Source: Aedes albopictus
Taxonomy: Eukaryota; Arthropoda; Insecta; Diptera; Culicidae
Reading direction: 5' to 3'
Length of the DNA: 64,000 nucleotides
Assembly (NCBI RefSeq): GCF_035046485.1
Contig: NC_085136.1
Coordinates: forward strand, 82,291,734-82,355,733
Shown here piece by piece: positions 11,042 through 20,948 of the stretch (the stretch's first letter is position 1; each line of letters begins with the position of its first letter). Under the pieces are notes generated by a model. It did no database searches, was not told where the DNA came from, and was given only the letters and a program-made list of their open reading frames with translations. Made by a program: the position numbers and the translations under genes.

Positions 11042-11254
11042 GGGTCTGGGACCATTTGGGCAGGAGCACCTATTTTGGGCACTTGCTGCTATAACTCAGT
11101 CAATTTTGAACCGATTGACTTGATTTTTGAGACACGATCAGATACGCACAGGATCTAGCTATGTTCAAAAATTCAAGTCAATCGGTTTGAAATTGACTGA
11201 GTTATAGCAGCAAGTGCCCAAAATAAGTGCTCCTGCCCAAATGGTTTTAGACCC
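11042..11254. mobile_element. 213-bp foldback MITE with TA duplication
   Basis: The ends 'gggtctgggaccatttggg' and 'cccaaatggttttagaccc' are inverted copies, and the arms continue through 'cacttgctgctataactcag'. TA flanks it at 11040-11041 and 11255-11256. The arms pair over most of the element. Confidence 0.85.
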
Positions 11255-11346
11255 TACATGAACATCGAAGAACCTAGTCGGTTTTGTGCACCTTGCATAC
11301 AAATGATATATAGCACAGACTCTTGCATCATAAGCCGAATTGAGGA

Positions 11347-11440
11347 TATGTGTGCTGCCGTTCTACGCCCAATTGTCCCATGTTATATGGAAATCCCATA
11401 TAACATGGGACAATTATGCGTAGAACGGCAGTGTGGCATA
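11347..11440. repeat. Hairpin, ~44-bp arms
   Basis: Left arm 11347-11390 and right arm 11396-11440 pair almost fully ('gctgccgttctacgc' with 'gcgtagaacggcag') around a 5-base loop. Confidence 0.8.
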
Positions 11441-11657
11441 CATTAGTGGGCTGGTTCCTTTGTACGAATGCCAGTATAGCAAGAAATCCGTTATAGGAGC
11501 CTAAATTGGAATTAGAGGAATTGTTTATCGATATTTGATACATTTTTAAAACATCTGAAAAATGTTGCCAAAAACGGAACCGTTTGTTGCCAAATTCGGG
11601 GGGTGCCAAAATCGGAACATGCCAAAAATGGAGCATGCCAAAATCGGAATCCCACTG

Positions 11658-12152
11658 TAGTTTTTTTTGGTCTTAAATTGTTCGTTGGATTGTACTCGAC
11701 ATTTTTGATGAACAATGAAAATGTTCTAATTACACTCTTATTTTGTTTTACCGGACAAACTACGAAAATTCCATACTTTTACACAAAGTAGTCAACAAAA
11801 CTAAATTTAAAACAATAACATGTATTTTTTAGCCTTGAAATGTTCGTAGCAGTTTGGAGGACATACTTGAAGAATAGTAGTGATGTTTTCATCACACTCA
11901 AAATTTGATTCACTCAAGAATAACGAAAGTACCACATTTTTCACGCAAAGTGGTTAACAAAAATAATGGCTTACAATGCAAAGTAGTTTTTTGCCATTAA
12001 ATTATTCGTGAAAGCGTACTGGACGTTCTTGATGAGTAATAGTGACGTTTTCACGACACACTTAATTTATTTTACTCGAAAAGCTAAAAAATACCATAAG
12101 TTTTATACAAAACAGTCAATAAAACAAAATTTAAAGCTATAACATGTAGTTG
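11658..12152 (+). repeat. ~163-bp satellite, right part of split array
   Basis: The marker that reads 'agcgatgaca' on the left side recurs in diverged form at about 11811, 11972 and 12134, a spacing of 161-162 bases. It starts immediately after the 8255-11657 element. A SINE then interrupts it at 12153. Confidence 0.75.
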
Positions 12153-12415
12153 TGGTAAACGCACGGGTATTCAGCATGACCATGCTGAGGGTGACGGGTT
12201 CGATTCCCGGTCGGTCCAGGATCTTTTCGTAAAGAAAATTTCCTTGACTTCCTTGGGCATAGAGTATCTTCGTGCCTGCCACACGATATACGCATGCAAA
12301 ATGGTCATTGGCAGAGGAAGCTCTCAGTTAAAAACTGTGGAAGTGCTCATAGAACACTAAGCTGAGAAGCAGGCTTTGTCCCATTGAGGACGTTACGCCA
12401 AGAAGAGAGAGAGAG
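12153..12415 (+). mobile_element. Feilai-type tRNA-derived SINE with 13-bp duplication
   Basis: The head has 'gtattcagcatgaccatgc' and box B 'gggttcgattcccgg'. The body includes 'aagctctcagttaaaaactg', 'gtggaagtgctcatagaaca' and 'gaagcaggctttgtcccatt', then a (GA)n tail. It is flanked by the exact duplication 'aacatgtagttgt' at 12140-12152 and 12416-12428. The family name is my recognition of the Aedes SINE body; the structure itself is visible. Confidence 0.8.
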
Positions 12416-12429
12416 AACATGTAGTTGTA

Positions 12430-14490
12430 TGGCCTGACTTTTTTTGGACCCTTGGTAGTTCGCGGGAGTTTTTACCCCTCAGTAGTTTAAGTGTTAAGAG
12501 ACAATTTAATGTAATTCGTTACTAAAAAATAATGTTAGGTTAAGAAAACATAAATGTAACAAATGGTCTACATATGATTGACGACGAATAAATAAATTAA
12601 TAAATAAATTTCAAGGAGCTTCAGGAGGTTCCATAGGATTTCTAAGATTTAAAAAGAGCTTCTAGTGTTCCAAAGGATTTCTTGGACGTTCCTAGAGTAC
12701 TCTTGCGGATTTCAAGAGCATTCCAAGAGTTTTTTAGAAGTTAAAGGGATATTCCAGTGAGTTTCACCCAACTAACAATCGCCAGTCGCAAATAAGCATG
12801 CATGCTGAATTGTTGCTTTATAATAGTAATTATAGCTGAACTAAAATTATGCTGTACACATTACTGTACAAATGCTATTTCAATTGAAAAGGTCGCCAAT
12901 GTTCAACTTTTCGTATTGGTATTAACAATGATAATTTAAAACACTTTTTAAGCGTTTAATAAGATTTTTGTTCGACTCGCAGTAATTCCTTTACAACATA
13001 GTTTAACAAGACTTTTTTATGCTTCTTGTTAAGTTAATGTAAAAATTAGCACATGTATCTGTATACTGTGTTTTTCACAAGTCAAATAAGCGCTTTCGTT
13101 TCATCATACTTCGACTCAGAGCACATGATGAAAAACACTTGTTTTTTTATACTGAACAACAGCTGAACTAATCTGTTGCTCAGTCGTTAACCATAATAGT
13201 TCTGTTCAACGACGTAGGTTGAACTTGCTCGAACTTGCTCCATCCCGCTATTTCCCGTTTGTTGACAAATGGGTAAGAGTAGGATGCAACAACTTCGAGC
13301 AAGTTCAACCTACGTCGTTGAACAGGACTAATGTCTGTGCTAATTTACCACTGCTGAACAGGAGTCGAAGTCTGATCATTATTAAACCACGGGAAGTTCA
13401 TGTTTTGATTTGACGCTGCAATTTATCATCTCTAGGATGGCGCAGATAGGAAGGCATGCGGCTGGCAATGGACGGGTCTCGAGTTCGAATCTGGATTTAG
13501 GTAAATTTATGTGTAGTTATTATATCACAATATTTGTTCACAGCATTAAGTTCTAATCATGAACTCTCGTGGAAATTGAAAAATTTTGCATTTTATTTAA
13601 TTTAAATCATTTTTGCTCAAGCTGAATAACAGCTTTACTAAATAGTTGTAAAACGATTTATCAACAAACAGTTCAGTTGTTACACAACACTGCTCAATAG
13701 TTTTTCCAAATTTGTGTGAACAAAACCCGAACAAAGGTTGTGCCTGAAAATTATACAAATGTTATTCAGCATCATGCTGAATCAATTCGTCGTAAAGGTC
13801 CTTGTAAAATGAGTGATTGTTTGTTGGGCAGGATGTTCCTTGATATCTAGAGAGTTTCAGAAGGGCAATTGTTGTTCCAAAGTGTTGCAAGCACTTTCAG
13901 AAAAGTTCCAGGGCGTTCCAAGGTGTTTCGGAGAGTTACAGGGGCATAGGGGATTGCGACGGTGTCAGGCGTTTGTTCGATCAATTATGCAGCACATAGT
14001 TTATAGATAGTAATTCGCCGCTTTCTGAATATTCTCCAAAGAATCCTCTGATTTCTTTTCTGTCAGATCCTCCTAAGCTACCCCGCAAAATATTTGTTCA
14101 GAATCCTCACTTCATTGGCCTCTGCACTCTCTTCATATTCCTTAAAGAATGCACTGAAGATTTTCTGCATACTTCCAATAAAGGTTCTTCTGGACAATAG
14201 ATAGTATTTTTTACATTGGAATAATGAATAAGTTCAAATTATTGATTGCAATTTCCATTTTTGATTAACTATTTAAAGCGAACCTTCAAGAATCTCTGAA
14301 TCCATAGATTTTTACCCGTAACATAACTTTTGAAGTATTGTTAGATACTAAATAATGTATACGAATCCAAAAAAATCTAAAAAAAAAACAAACTTTTATC
14401 AGGTAATTCAAAACATCCTTGTTCGTTTACCCATACCTATGAGTTGCGATAGTAATTGGAATATCGTTCATACTTATTTATTTTATTCAA
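12430..14490. other. Non-coding DNA with hairpin and tRNA-like piece
   Basis: 12600-12760 holds degenerate 'ttcc/ggaa' repeats. 12780-13770 may be a diverged foldback, since 'gctgaacaacagctgaac'-type words recur in both orientations. Within it, 13203-13234 and 13294-13324 pair as a strong hairpin ('aacgacgtaggttgaacttg'). At 13433-13510 'gtctcgagttcgaatctgg' is a box B-like tRNA-derived motif. No gene was recognised. Confidence 0.5.
13203..13324. repeat. Hairpin with ~31-bp arms
   Basis: The arm at 13203-13234 is the reverse complement of 13294-13324 apart from the ends, with a loop of about 60 bases. It lies inside the possible foldback at 12780-13770. Confidence 0.75.
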
Positions 14491-14558
14491 AAATCAAGGC
14501 TTCATAAAGCGCTTCTTATCCTTCCCACCCCTTAGAGATAAAACTATGTTCCACTTAC

Positions 14559-15258
14559 CTCGATACACAATGCCCGGAACAATTCCATTAGCGGTGTCAA
14601 ACACGTCATGGACAACGTGAACCTGCAGGTGCGTCTCGCCGTCGACAGCCTTGTCCTTGTCAACCCGTACAATCTTATCGTCTGGCTTCAGATAATCCTC
14701 GATACTCCTCGAGCAAGGTCCAATCCCTGGCGTTGCTGGTTGCCCCTCTTCCTCCTTTTCACCACCACCCTCACCTTCTTCACCTTCCTCGTCGGGTCCA
14801 CCCAATTGGTTCTCGCTTTGGAGTTGTTCCCCTTCCCCAGCTCCCACCACTACATCACTTTCCTCCCGGGAAGCAGCCAGCAGAACGCTGCTACTGGACG
14901 ATTCACTGCTGACGTCACCTACGAACGGTTCCAAATCATCACCTCCACCGCGGACTTTGTCCACCTGCTCCTCCTCTTCGTCGGGCGGTGAATCCAGAAC
15001 GTCGTTCGACGTCAACGGTGAACGATTCTCGCCGCCGTCGCCGCCGCCGCTGTCATCTTTGGTTACGATGTAGGTCGGCGTTTCGCCCGGCAGGGGCTCA
15101 CCGTGGTCGGCGTTCGACAGCTGCATAACACCGGGCGGCCCGGGGGATCGACCCGGGGCAGGGTCACCACCACCGTTGGCCGCATTCTGGCTGCCACCGG
15201 CGAAGGCAGCGCCCAGCACGGTGCAGCCGATTATGAATAGAATCACCGTTTGCTTCAT
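14559..15258 (-). CDS. First coding exon of a secreted acidic protein
   Basis: An ATG at 15258 gives 233 codons plus one base before a consensus donor (CGAG|GTAAGT, intron starting at 14558), so the intron is phase 1. Residues 1-20 form a typical signal peptide (charged start, Ile/Leu/Phe core, AFA cleavage site). Residues 21-180 are Gly/Glu/Asp/Ser-rich and low complexity, with a possible N-glycan site at Asn78. The folded-looking part starts after Cys182 and continues across the splice site, with Ser-Ile-Glu-Asp-Tyr-Leu then a His/Val-rich stretch. The open frame extends 12 codons further upstream but only from a GTG, so 15258 is preferred. Later exons must lie below 14552 or outside the window; I could not find them. 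Family unknown. GC content and codon use contrast with the flanking repeats, which supports a host gene. Confidence 0.72.
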
Positions 15259-15662
15259 TTTTATGATGGCTGCTGGCAGGGCACTCACTGTCACCCGGAC
15301 GGCAGTAATGCCGCTTGGATGGGATTACTTTCCGTTATTTCTTTTTTTTTTTTATTACACACGGTGCACTCACACGCGCGCACTTTTCCCCGTGCGCTTG
15401 GTTGGATGTTTCTCACTCGGTGCACGGTGAACAAATTGGATTAGAATCGGTTTCTTGTCACATTTCTTCTGGGTTCTGCCGTTACAGCCGCGACGAGTTT
15501 CTGCAAAAGGGAAAAGTCAGAAATGGCAGAAATTGAATAATTGTATTACCTAGATATATTTGTCATTATATAACAGTAGTGGAATCCGATCGAAATGAAA
15601 TAGTCTACAGTTGCAGTATGTTGCATTGAATAGAATAATATTTCAGATCTCAAAACACAGTC

Positions 15663-15911
15663 ATGAACTCCAGGCCTTCAACAGCACTTGGACGCAATTT
15701 GCTTAAAAAGGCTTTTGATGGTCCCGCAAGATCCGGTTCCTTGTATCCATGGGCAGTCTTTAAAAACCTAATGAATCTATCTAGCGGTGATGGTGCCTCG
15801 TCCAACTCCGACGCCAACGAGGGAGAAGAGACTGCTTTCCCAACCTCAGTAGCTCCAGAGGCACATTCTCCTCCATTTGGGAAATTCGTACTTTTTCCGA
15901 AGAATGACTAG
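15663..15911 (+). CDS. Unrecognised 82-residue ORF
   Basis: It has an ATG start, balanced composition, a Ser/Asp/Glu-rich middle and a stop at 15909-15911. A CAG precedes the start region (15658-15660), so an exon boundary is possible. The stretch after it is cut by the SINE at 16003. It may be part of a LINE ORF1 or chance. I do not recognise it. Confidence 0.2.
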   Translation: MNSRPSTALGRNLLKKAFDGPARSGSLYPWAVFKNLMNLSSGDGASSNSDANEGEETAFPTSVAPEAHSPPFGKFVLFPKND

Positions 15912-16002
15912 TGCAGTTCATACCCTCGAAGTTAGCTTTCTAATCTTTAAGCTACGGACTTCGTGACTTGCTTTTCTGAAGGACAACAAAGTATGATGCC
16001 GG

Positions 16003-16620
16003 GGTCCGTGGCATAGTGGCTACACGTTTGCTTCATAAGCAGATGGTCATGGGTTCGATACCAGTCCCGGTACTTTCGTCAGTTGCTCTTCCCCCCCTGA
16101 GAGCAACTGACACTGACCCTCTTCTAAGCTCATGGCTCAAATGAACCCGGATACTTGGACATCGGCGAACGGCAACCCATAATGGACTTATCCACCGATG
16201 AGCCGAATTCATCGCGGTCCGAGAATTTTGACACTAGAGCGGGGTCTGTTCCAATCAGAATTGTTCAATTCTGATTGGAACGGCCCCGCTCTAGTGTCAA
16301 AATTCTCGGACCGCGATGAATTCGGTTCATCGGTGGATAAGTCCATGGACCCCCCATCGGACTGGAAACATGAACAACCAACAAGCCACACATCAACATC
16401 CTCGAGCTCATCATTTTACCATGATACGATAGAAAGTGAAAGCAGCGCAACGGCCACCAGTTCGATGTAGTACAATTAGAAATAGAATACATTTAGGCGC
16501 TGTACAAAGTGTATGTACAGCTTCCAATTGGAATCGCTCACGCAGTGCCCTTGTGAACAATAGAGCTGTAAATAAGGTTAAGTGATTAAAGAATAAAAAG
16601 TAATGGTCACGTAAAAAAAA
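16003..16620 (+). mobile_element. tRNA-Met-like SINE carrying a long palindrome
   Basis: The head is tRNA-like: box A 'gtggcatagtggc', an anticodon arm with loop TTCATAA (anticodon CAT), and box B 'gggttcgatacca'. The element ends in A8. It is flanked by 'gtatgatgccgg' (15991-16002) and 'gtatggtgccgg' (16621-16632), an 11/12 target duplication. Between head and tail lies an ~82-bp-arm palindrome (16182-16346). The 90-residue frame at 16198-16470 and its minus-strand partners are products of that palindrome. Confidence 0.75.
16182..16346. repeat. Near-perfect palindrome, ~82-bp arms
   Basis: Arms 16182-16262 and 16267-16346 pair with one mismatch region and one single-base indel (near 16242/16287). 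The loop is GTTC. It is internal to the SINE at 16003-16620. Confidence 0.88.
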
Positions 16621-16795
16621 GTATGGTGCCGGCGTATTGTCAACATCTCAAGTGTTCTCACCACATCACAATGCCTGCATTTCCGATGCACTCACAATAT
16701 CAAGAACTTATACTGTGTCCACCACAGTTTGACCTATAGGCCCTATCCGCTTTCACTTCTGAAGGACGTAGGGAGTCTTCACCAATCCTGGACCT

Positions 16796-17212
16796 TTTTT
16801 TTTCATCTAAACCATAGGGGGATAAATCTACTCAAAAGACACCCAAACAGGAAGGTTAGGTTAGTGTGGGGTTAAGGCCGTCTTCTACAACATTAGTAAA
16901 AGCCAGGACTACTCTCTCCTCGACCCACTAAAACACATTCCTATGGTCGCCAAACCCTACGTCTCTCCGGAACCACCAAGAAGGTATTGCTTCAGAGAGG
17001 GGCTATTGCATATCGCACCCTCAAGGTTAGCTGCCGTAGCCTAGCAGCAACGAACATCGATGACTCGCTCTGGAGAGTCCATCACGGTAACATGCTGGCG
17101 CTTAGCCAGTTTCCCATTTGGTCCTCGCCACTCCCTTTGTCCTCGGAAGGCGGGCAGGGTCAACCCCGCCCGCGCCCAACTGCTTGGCAGACATAAAGAA
17201 ACCGATCTGACC
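16796..17212 (-). mobile_element. R1-clade LINE 3' UTR, extra copy
   Basis: On the minus strand this ~410-bp unit ends in A8 (16796-16803 as T on plus). It repeats the 3' UTR of the adjacent LINE at 17232-17651: 'aaaccataggggg', 'ctacgtctctccggaacc', 'aacatcgatgactcgc' and 'gcgggcagggtcaacccc' occur in the same order in both. Its upstream edge is 'gatctgacc', immediately followed by the A-tail of the next unit. Confidence 0.8.
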
Positions 17213-20200
17213 TTTTTTTTTTTTTTTTTTCCTTCTAAACCATAGGGGGATAATCTGCTCAACAGACACCCTAACAGAAGGTTAGGGTAGTGTAGGTCTG
17301 ACAGGCCGTCTTCTACAACAAAAGTAAAATCCAGGACTACTCTCTCCTCGTACCCACTAAACCATTCCTATGGTCGCCAAACCCTACGTCTCTCCGGAAC
17401 CACCAAGAAGGTATTGCTTCAGAGAGGGGCTAGTGCACATCGCACCCACAAGGTTAGCTGCGTAGCCTGCAGCAACGAACATCGATGACTCGCTTTGGAG
17501 AGTCCATCACGGTAGCATGCTGGCGCTTAGCCAGTTTCCCGAGTGGTCCTCGCCACTCCCTTTGTCCTCGGAAGGCGGGCAGGGTCAACCCCGCCCGCGC
17601 CCTACTGCTGAGCGGACATCAAGAACTGATGCCCACGTGCAACCCGATCTGACCTGCCCACAAAGGAAGGGTATCACTACCCTTCAGGCCCTATCAGATG
17701 CACCCGTAGGTTGCAGACAGCAGGATCTCACCTACCCCGACCCTTGCCGGGGACCCCTTTCCAACCGCGGGCTCGGATCCAACCCAGTAGACCGACGCCA
17801 CGACAGCACCGCTACCGGGACTTCCTCTCCGCGGCCACTTAATCGTTGTAAGGGTCGATTTCGACCGCAGGGCACCGGTATGACCTACGAAGCCGACTCC
17901 GAACCCCTGGACCACCTCTTGTACTGCATCTGGACTAGCCATTCTCCGAGTCCACGCGCCACCTCCTCTGTAGCTCCCAGACGATGTGGGTAATAGCCGT
18001 TGAAACGGCGTTCCAGCCAAACTCATCCCTACACATCCTCTGGACCAAGTTGTCCGGAGTTGTGTCCTCCCCGCATGTGGCAAGCATGCGGTCACGCATT
18101 GTGCGAAAACGCGGGCACACGAATAAAACGTGTTCCGCCGTTTCCTCTAAATCATTGCACACTGGGCATTCGGGAGAATCCGCATGCCCGAAACGGTGTA
18201 GATACTGTCGGAAGCAACCATGACCTGTAAGGACCTGTGTCAGGTGGAATGTGACTTCCCCATGGCGCCTATTAATCCAACTATCTACCCTCGGTATCAA
18301 CCTATAGGTCCACCTTCCTTTGGTGGAACTGTCCCACGCGCGCTGCCATTTGACCATAGAGGCCATCCTGACAGTCCTGCGTATGCCTCTTGTGCCGCGC
18401 ATTTCGAAGCACTCCATGTCCTCACTGATAAGAATGCTGATAGGCACCATACCAGTAATGACGCAGAGAGCGTCGTGTGACACGGTACGGTACGCGCTCG
18501 CAACCCTCAGGCACATAAGCCTGTAAGTACTTTCCAGCTTCCGTCGGTAGCATTTAGTACTTAGCGCGGTGCCCCACGTCGGGCCGCCATACCTAAGTAT
18601 GGATGTAGCAACACTAGCCAGAAGCTTGCGCTTACTGGCGTACACCGCAGAGCTATTGGACATCATCCGGGACAGTGCCGCAATAGCTGTGGAGGCTCTT
18701 TTACAGGCATAATCGACGTGGCTACCGAAGGTAAGCTTATCGTCGATCATCACGCCCAAGTGTTTGACGGAGCGCTTTGACAGGATAGTACAGTCTCCTA
18801 CACTGATCTCCGTCTGCTGCTCCGACTTCAGGTTGTTAACAACCGTCACCTCTGTCTTGTGGTGAGCCAGCTCCAGTTTCCTGGACCGCATCCACGCCTC
18901 CACAACCTTGATCGAGTGGTTGGTAGTCAACTTTACCTCCTCGATCGTTTCACCGTAGACTTCGAGCGTAATGTCGTCGGCAAATCCGACAATCACCACT
19001 CCCACTGGATACTCCAACCTCAACACCTCGTCGTACATGACATTCCATAACACCGGACCCAGGATGGAACCTTGCGGGACTCCTGAGGTTATGTGAAAGC
19101 ACTTCCGACCCACCTCCGTGTCGTAGACTAGTACACGATTCTGAAAGTAACTTCCGAGAATCTTGTACAGGTACTCCGGTATCCCCAGACGCAAGAGCGC
19201 ATCGGCAATAGCAGACCAGCTGGCGCTATTAAACGCATTCCTTACATCCAGAGTCACTACCGCGCAAAAGCGAATTCCCCTCCTCTTAGGCTCGAGTGCT
19301 TTCTCGGCGGTTTTTGTAACCGACAAGATAGCGTCTACGGTGGACCTCCCCTTCCGGAAGCCGTACTGGTTACTCGAAAGACCATTTTCGCCCTCGGTGA
19401 ACCGCAACATTCTATTGAGGATGATCTTTTCGAGCACCTTCCCCGCCGTGTCAATCAAGCATATTGGTCTATATGCCGACGGGTCTCCGGGTGGTTTCCC
19501 CGCCTTTGGCAATAGTACCAGGCTCTGCCTCTTCCAAGCTTCTGGGAAAACTCCCTCGTCCAGGCATTTCTGCATAGCAGACCTGAACATCTCGGGAGCC
19601 TCTGCAATAGCTACTTTTAAGGCCAGGTTCGGAACTCCGTCCGGACCTGGGGCCTTACCTACGCTAAGGGACTTAGCTATCCCCGCAAGTTCCACATCGG
19701 TGACCCTCTCCTCATCGCCAGCCCCAGTCCCCGGCTGTCCTACGAAAGGAGGCCAAGGACTAGGATCATGACGCGGAAAAAGTCCTCCAATGATCCCCTC
19801 CAACATCTCTGGAGATTGCTCTGTAGGAGCCATCACACCTCTCGTCTTGGCCATAACGATCCTGTAGGCGTCACCCCACGGGTTCGTATTGGCACTCTGA
19901 CAGAGACCCTCAAAGCAGGCCTTTTTGCTTGCTCTTATCTCGGTCTTAAGCGCGGCTTTTGCAGCGGCGAACACCACCCGCCGTTCGTTTCGCTCTTCCT
20001 CTGATCGTGCTCGCTGCATCCGCCGCCTAGCCCGTAGGCAGGCGCGGCGCAGGTCCGCAATTGCGTCAGTCCACCAGTAAGCCGGTGGCCTCCCATTTCT
20101 AGGGTGGACTCGCCTAGGCATGGTCGCATCACACGCACGTGAGAGCACCGCTACCAGCTCGTCGCCGTCTAAACCGATTAAGTTTCGCTCACGGCGGAGC

Positions 20201-20452
20201 GCCTCCCTAAATACCCCTTCGTCGAAGTATGATGTCTTCCACCTGCGAGGGCTTGGCCTTGGCCTAGCCGCCTCTTCTTCTATCCGCTGTCTGCTGTTAT
20301 TGTAGTCGATACTGTAGCGAACCGCCAGGTGGTCGCTGTGAGTGTAGCCATCATCTACTCTCCAGTTCGAACTACTTGTTAGGCCAGGACTACAAAAGGT
20401 CACGTCAATAATTGACTCCGCTCCGTTTCGACTAAAGGTACTCTTGGTACCG
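17213..20452 (-). mobile_element. R1-clade LINE, copy A, 5'-truncated
   Basis: It runs from an A-tail (17213-17231 on plus as T) through a ~700-bp 3' UTR to a long ORF2. It stops inside the endonuclease domain at 20452, where the 3' UTR of copy B begins directly, so A and B are head to tail. The clade is assigned from the ORF2 protein (see CDS). Confidence 0.85.
17935..20451 (-). CDS. R1-like ORF2: endonuclease C-end, reverse transcriptase, zinc knuckle
   Basis: The open frame runs from the truncation junction to a stop at 17935 with no breaks, about 838 codons. Counting from the valine at 20403 as residue 1, the end of the APE-type endonuclease is present (Tyr-Thr-His-Ser-Asp-His, 20-25). 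The reverse transcriptase then shows Gly-Lys-Ala-Pro-Gly-Pro-Asp-Gly (249-256), the first catalytic Asp386 in TLDVRNAF, GVPQGSILGP (441-450) and the FADD box (474-477). A C-terminal Cys-x2-Cys-x8-His-x4-Cys knuckle follows (CPVCN...HVLFVC). The protein would nick and copy target DNA during retrotransposition; without most of the endonuclease this copy should not move by itself. An intact reading frame suggests recent insertion or duplication. Confidence 0.85.
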   Translation of the reverse strand, partial: GTKSTFSRNGAESIIDVTFCSPGLTSSSNWRVDDGYTHSDHLAVRYSIDYNNSRQRIEEEAARPRPSPRRWKTSYFDEGVFREALRRERNLIGLDGDELVAVLSRACDATMPRRVHPRNGRPPAYWWTDAIADLRRACLRARRRMQRARSEEERNERRVVFAAAKAALKTEIRASKKACFEGLCQSANTNPWGDAYRIVMAKTRGVMAPTEQSPEMLEGIIGGLFPRHDPSPWPPFVGQPGTGAGDEERVTDVELAGIAKSLSVGKAPGPDGVPNLALKVAIAEAPEMFRSAMQKCLDEGVFPEAWKRQSLVLLPKAGKPPGDPSAYRPICLIDTAGKVLEKIILNRMLRFTEGENGLSSNQYGFRKGRSTVDAILSVTKTAEKALEPKRRGIRFCAVVTLDVRNAFNSASWSAIADALLRLGIPEYLYKILGSYFQNRVLVYDTEVGRKCFHITSGVPQGSILGPVLWNVMYDEVLRLEYPVGVVIVGFADDITLEVYGETIEEVKLTTNHSIKVVEAWMRSRKLELAHHKTEVTVVNNLKSEQQTEISVGDCTILSKRSVKHLGVMIDDKLTFGSHVDYACKRASTAIAALSRMMSNSSAVYASKRKLLASVATSILRYGGPTWGTALSTKCYRRKLESTYRLMCLRVASAYRTVSHDALCVITGMVPISILISEDMECFEMRGTRGIRRTVRMASMVKWQRAWDSSTKGRWTYRLIPRVDSWINRRHGEVTFHLTQVLTGHGCFRQYLHRFGHADSPECPVCNDLEETAEHVLFVCPRFRTMRDRMLATCGEDTTPDNLVQRMCRDEFGWNAVSTAITHIVWELQRRWRVDSENG

Positions 20453-20948
20453 ACATGACCGATCTGACCTGCCCGTAAGGAAGTGTATCACTACCCTTCA
20501 GGCCCTATCAGATGCACCCGAAGGTTGCAGACAGCAGGATCTCATCTACCCCGACCCTTGCCGGGGACCCCTTTCCAACCGCGGGCTCGGATCCAACCCA
20601 GTAGACTGACGCCACGACAGCACCGCTAACGGGACTTCCTCTCCGCGGCCACTTAATCGCTACAGGGCACCGGTATGACCTACGAAGCCGACTTCGAACC
20701 CCTGGACCACCTCTTGTACTGCATCTGGACTAGCCATTCTCCGAGTCCACGCGCCACCTCCTCTGTAGCTCCCAGACGATATGGGTGATAGCCGTTGAAA
20801 CGGCATTCCAGCTAATCTCATCCCTACACAATACACATTCTCTTGACCAAGTTGTCCGGAGTTGTGTCCTCCCCGCATGAGGCAAGCATGCGGTTACGCA
20901 TTGTGCGAAAACGCGGGCACACGAACAAAACGTGTTCCGCCGTTTCCT

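Larger units (their letters stand above)
8255..11657. mobile_element. 3.4-kb Tc1/mariner- or pogo-like non-autonomous element
   Basis: The ends are 'cagtgggattccgattttgg' (from 8255) and its inverted copy 'ccaaaatcggaatcccactg' (to 11657). Each is flanked by TA (8253-8254 and 11658-11659), and the interrupted satellite joins across the TA. Subterminal 'gccaaaatcgga' motifs recur at both ends (8297-8330, 11567-11650). No transposase is visible. The interior is made of other elements: a SINE, two copies of one MITE, a TA foldback and hairpins. Family level is inferred from the TA duplication and the CAGTG start. Confidence 0.8.

Noticed and set aside
15259..15294. N-terminal extension of the acidic secreted protein by 12 codons
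   Set aside because: It would start from GTG. The ATG at 15258 gives a proper signal peptide, so the extension is not used.
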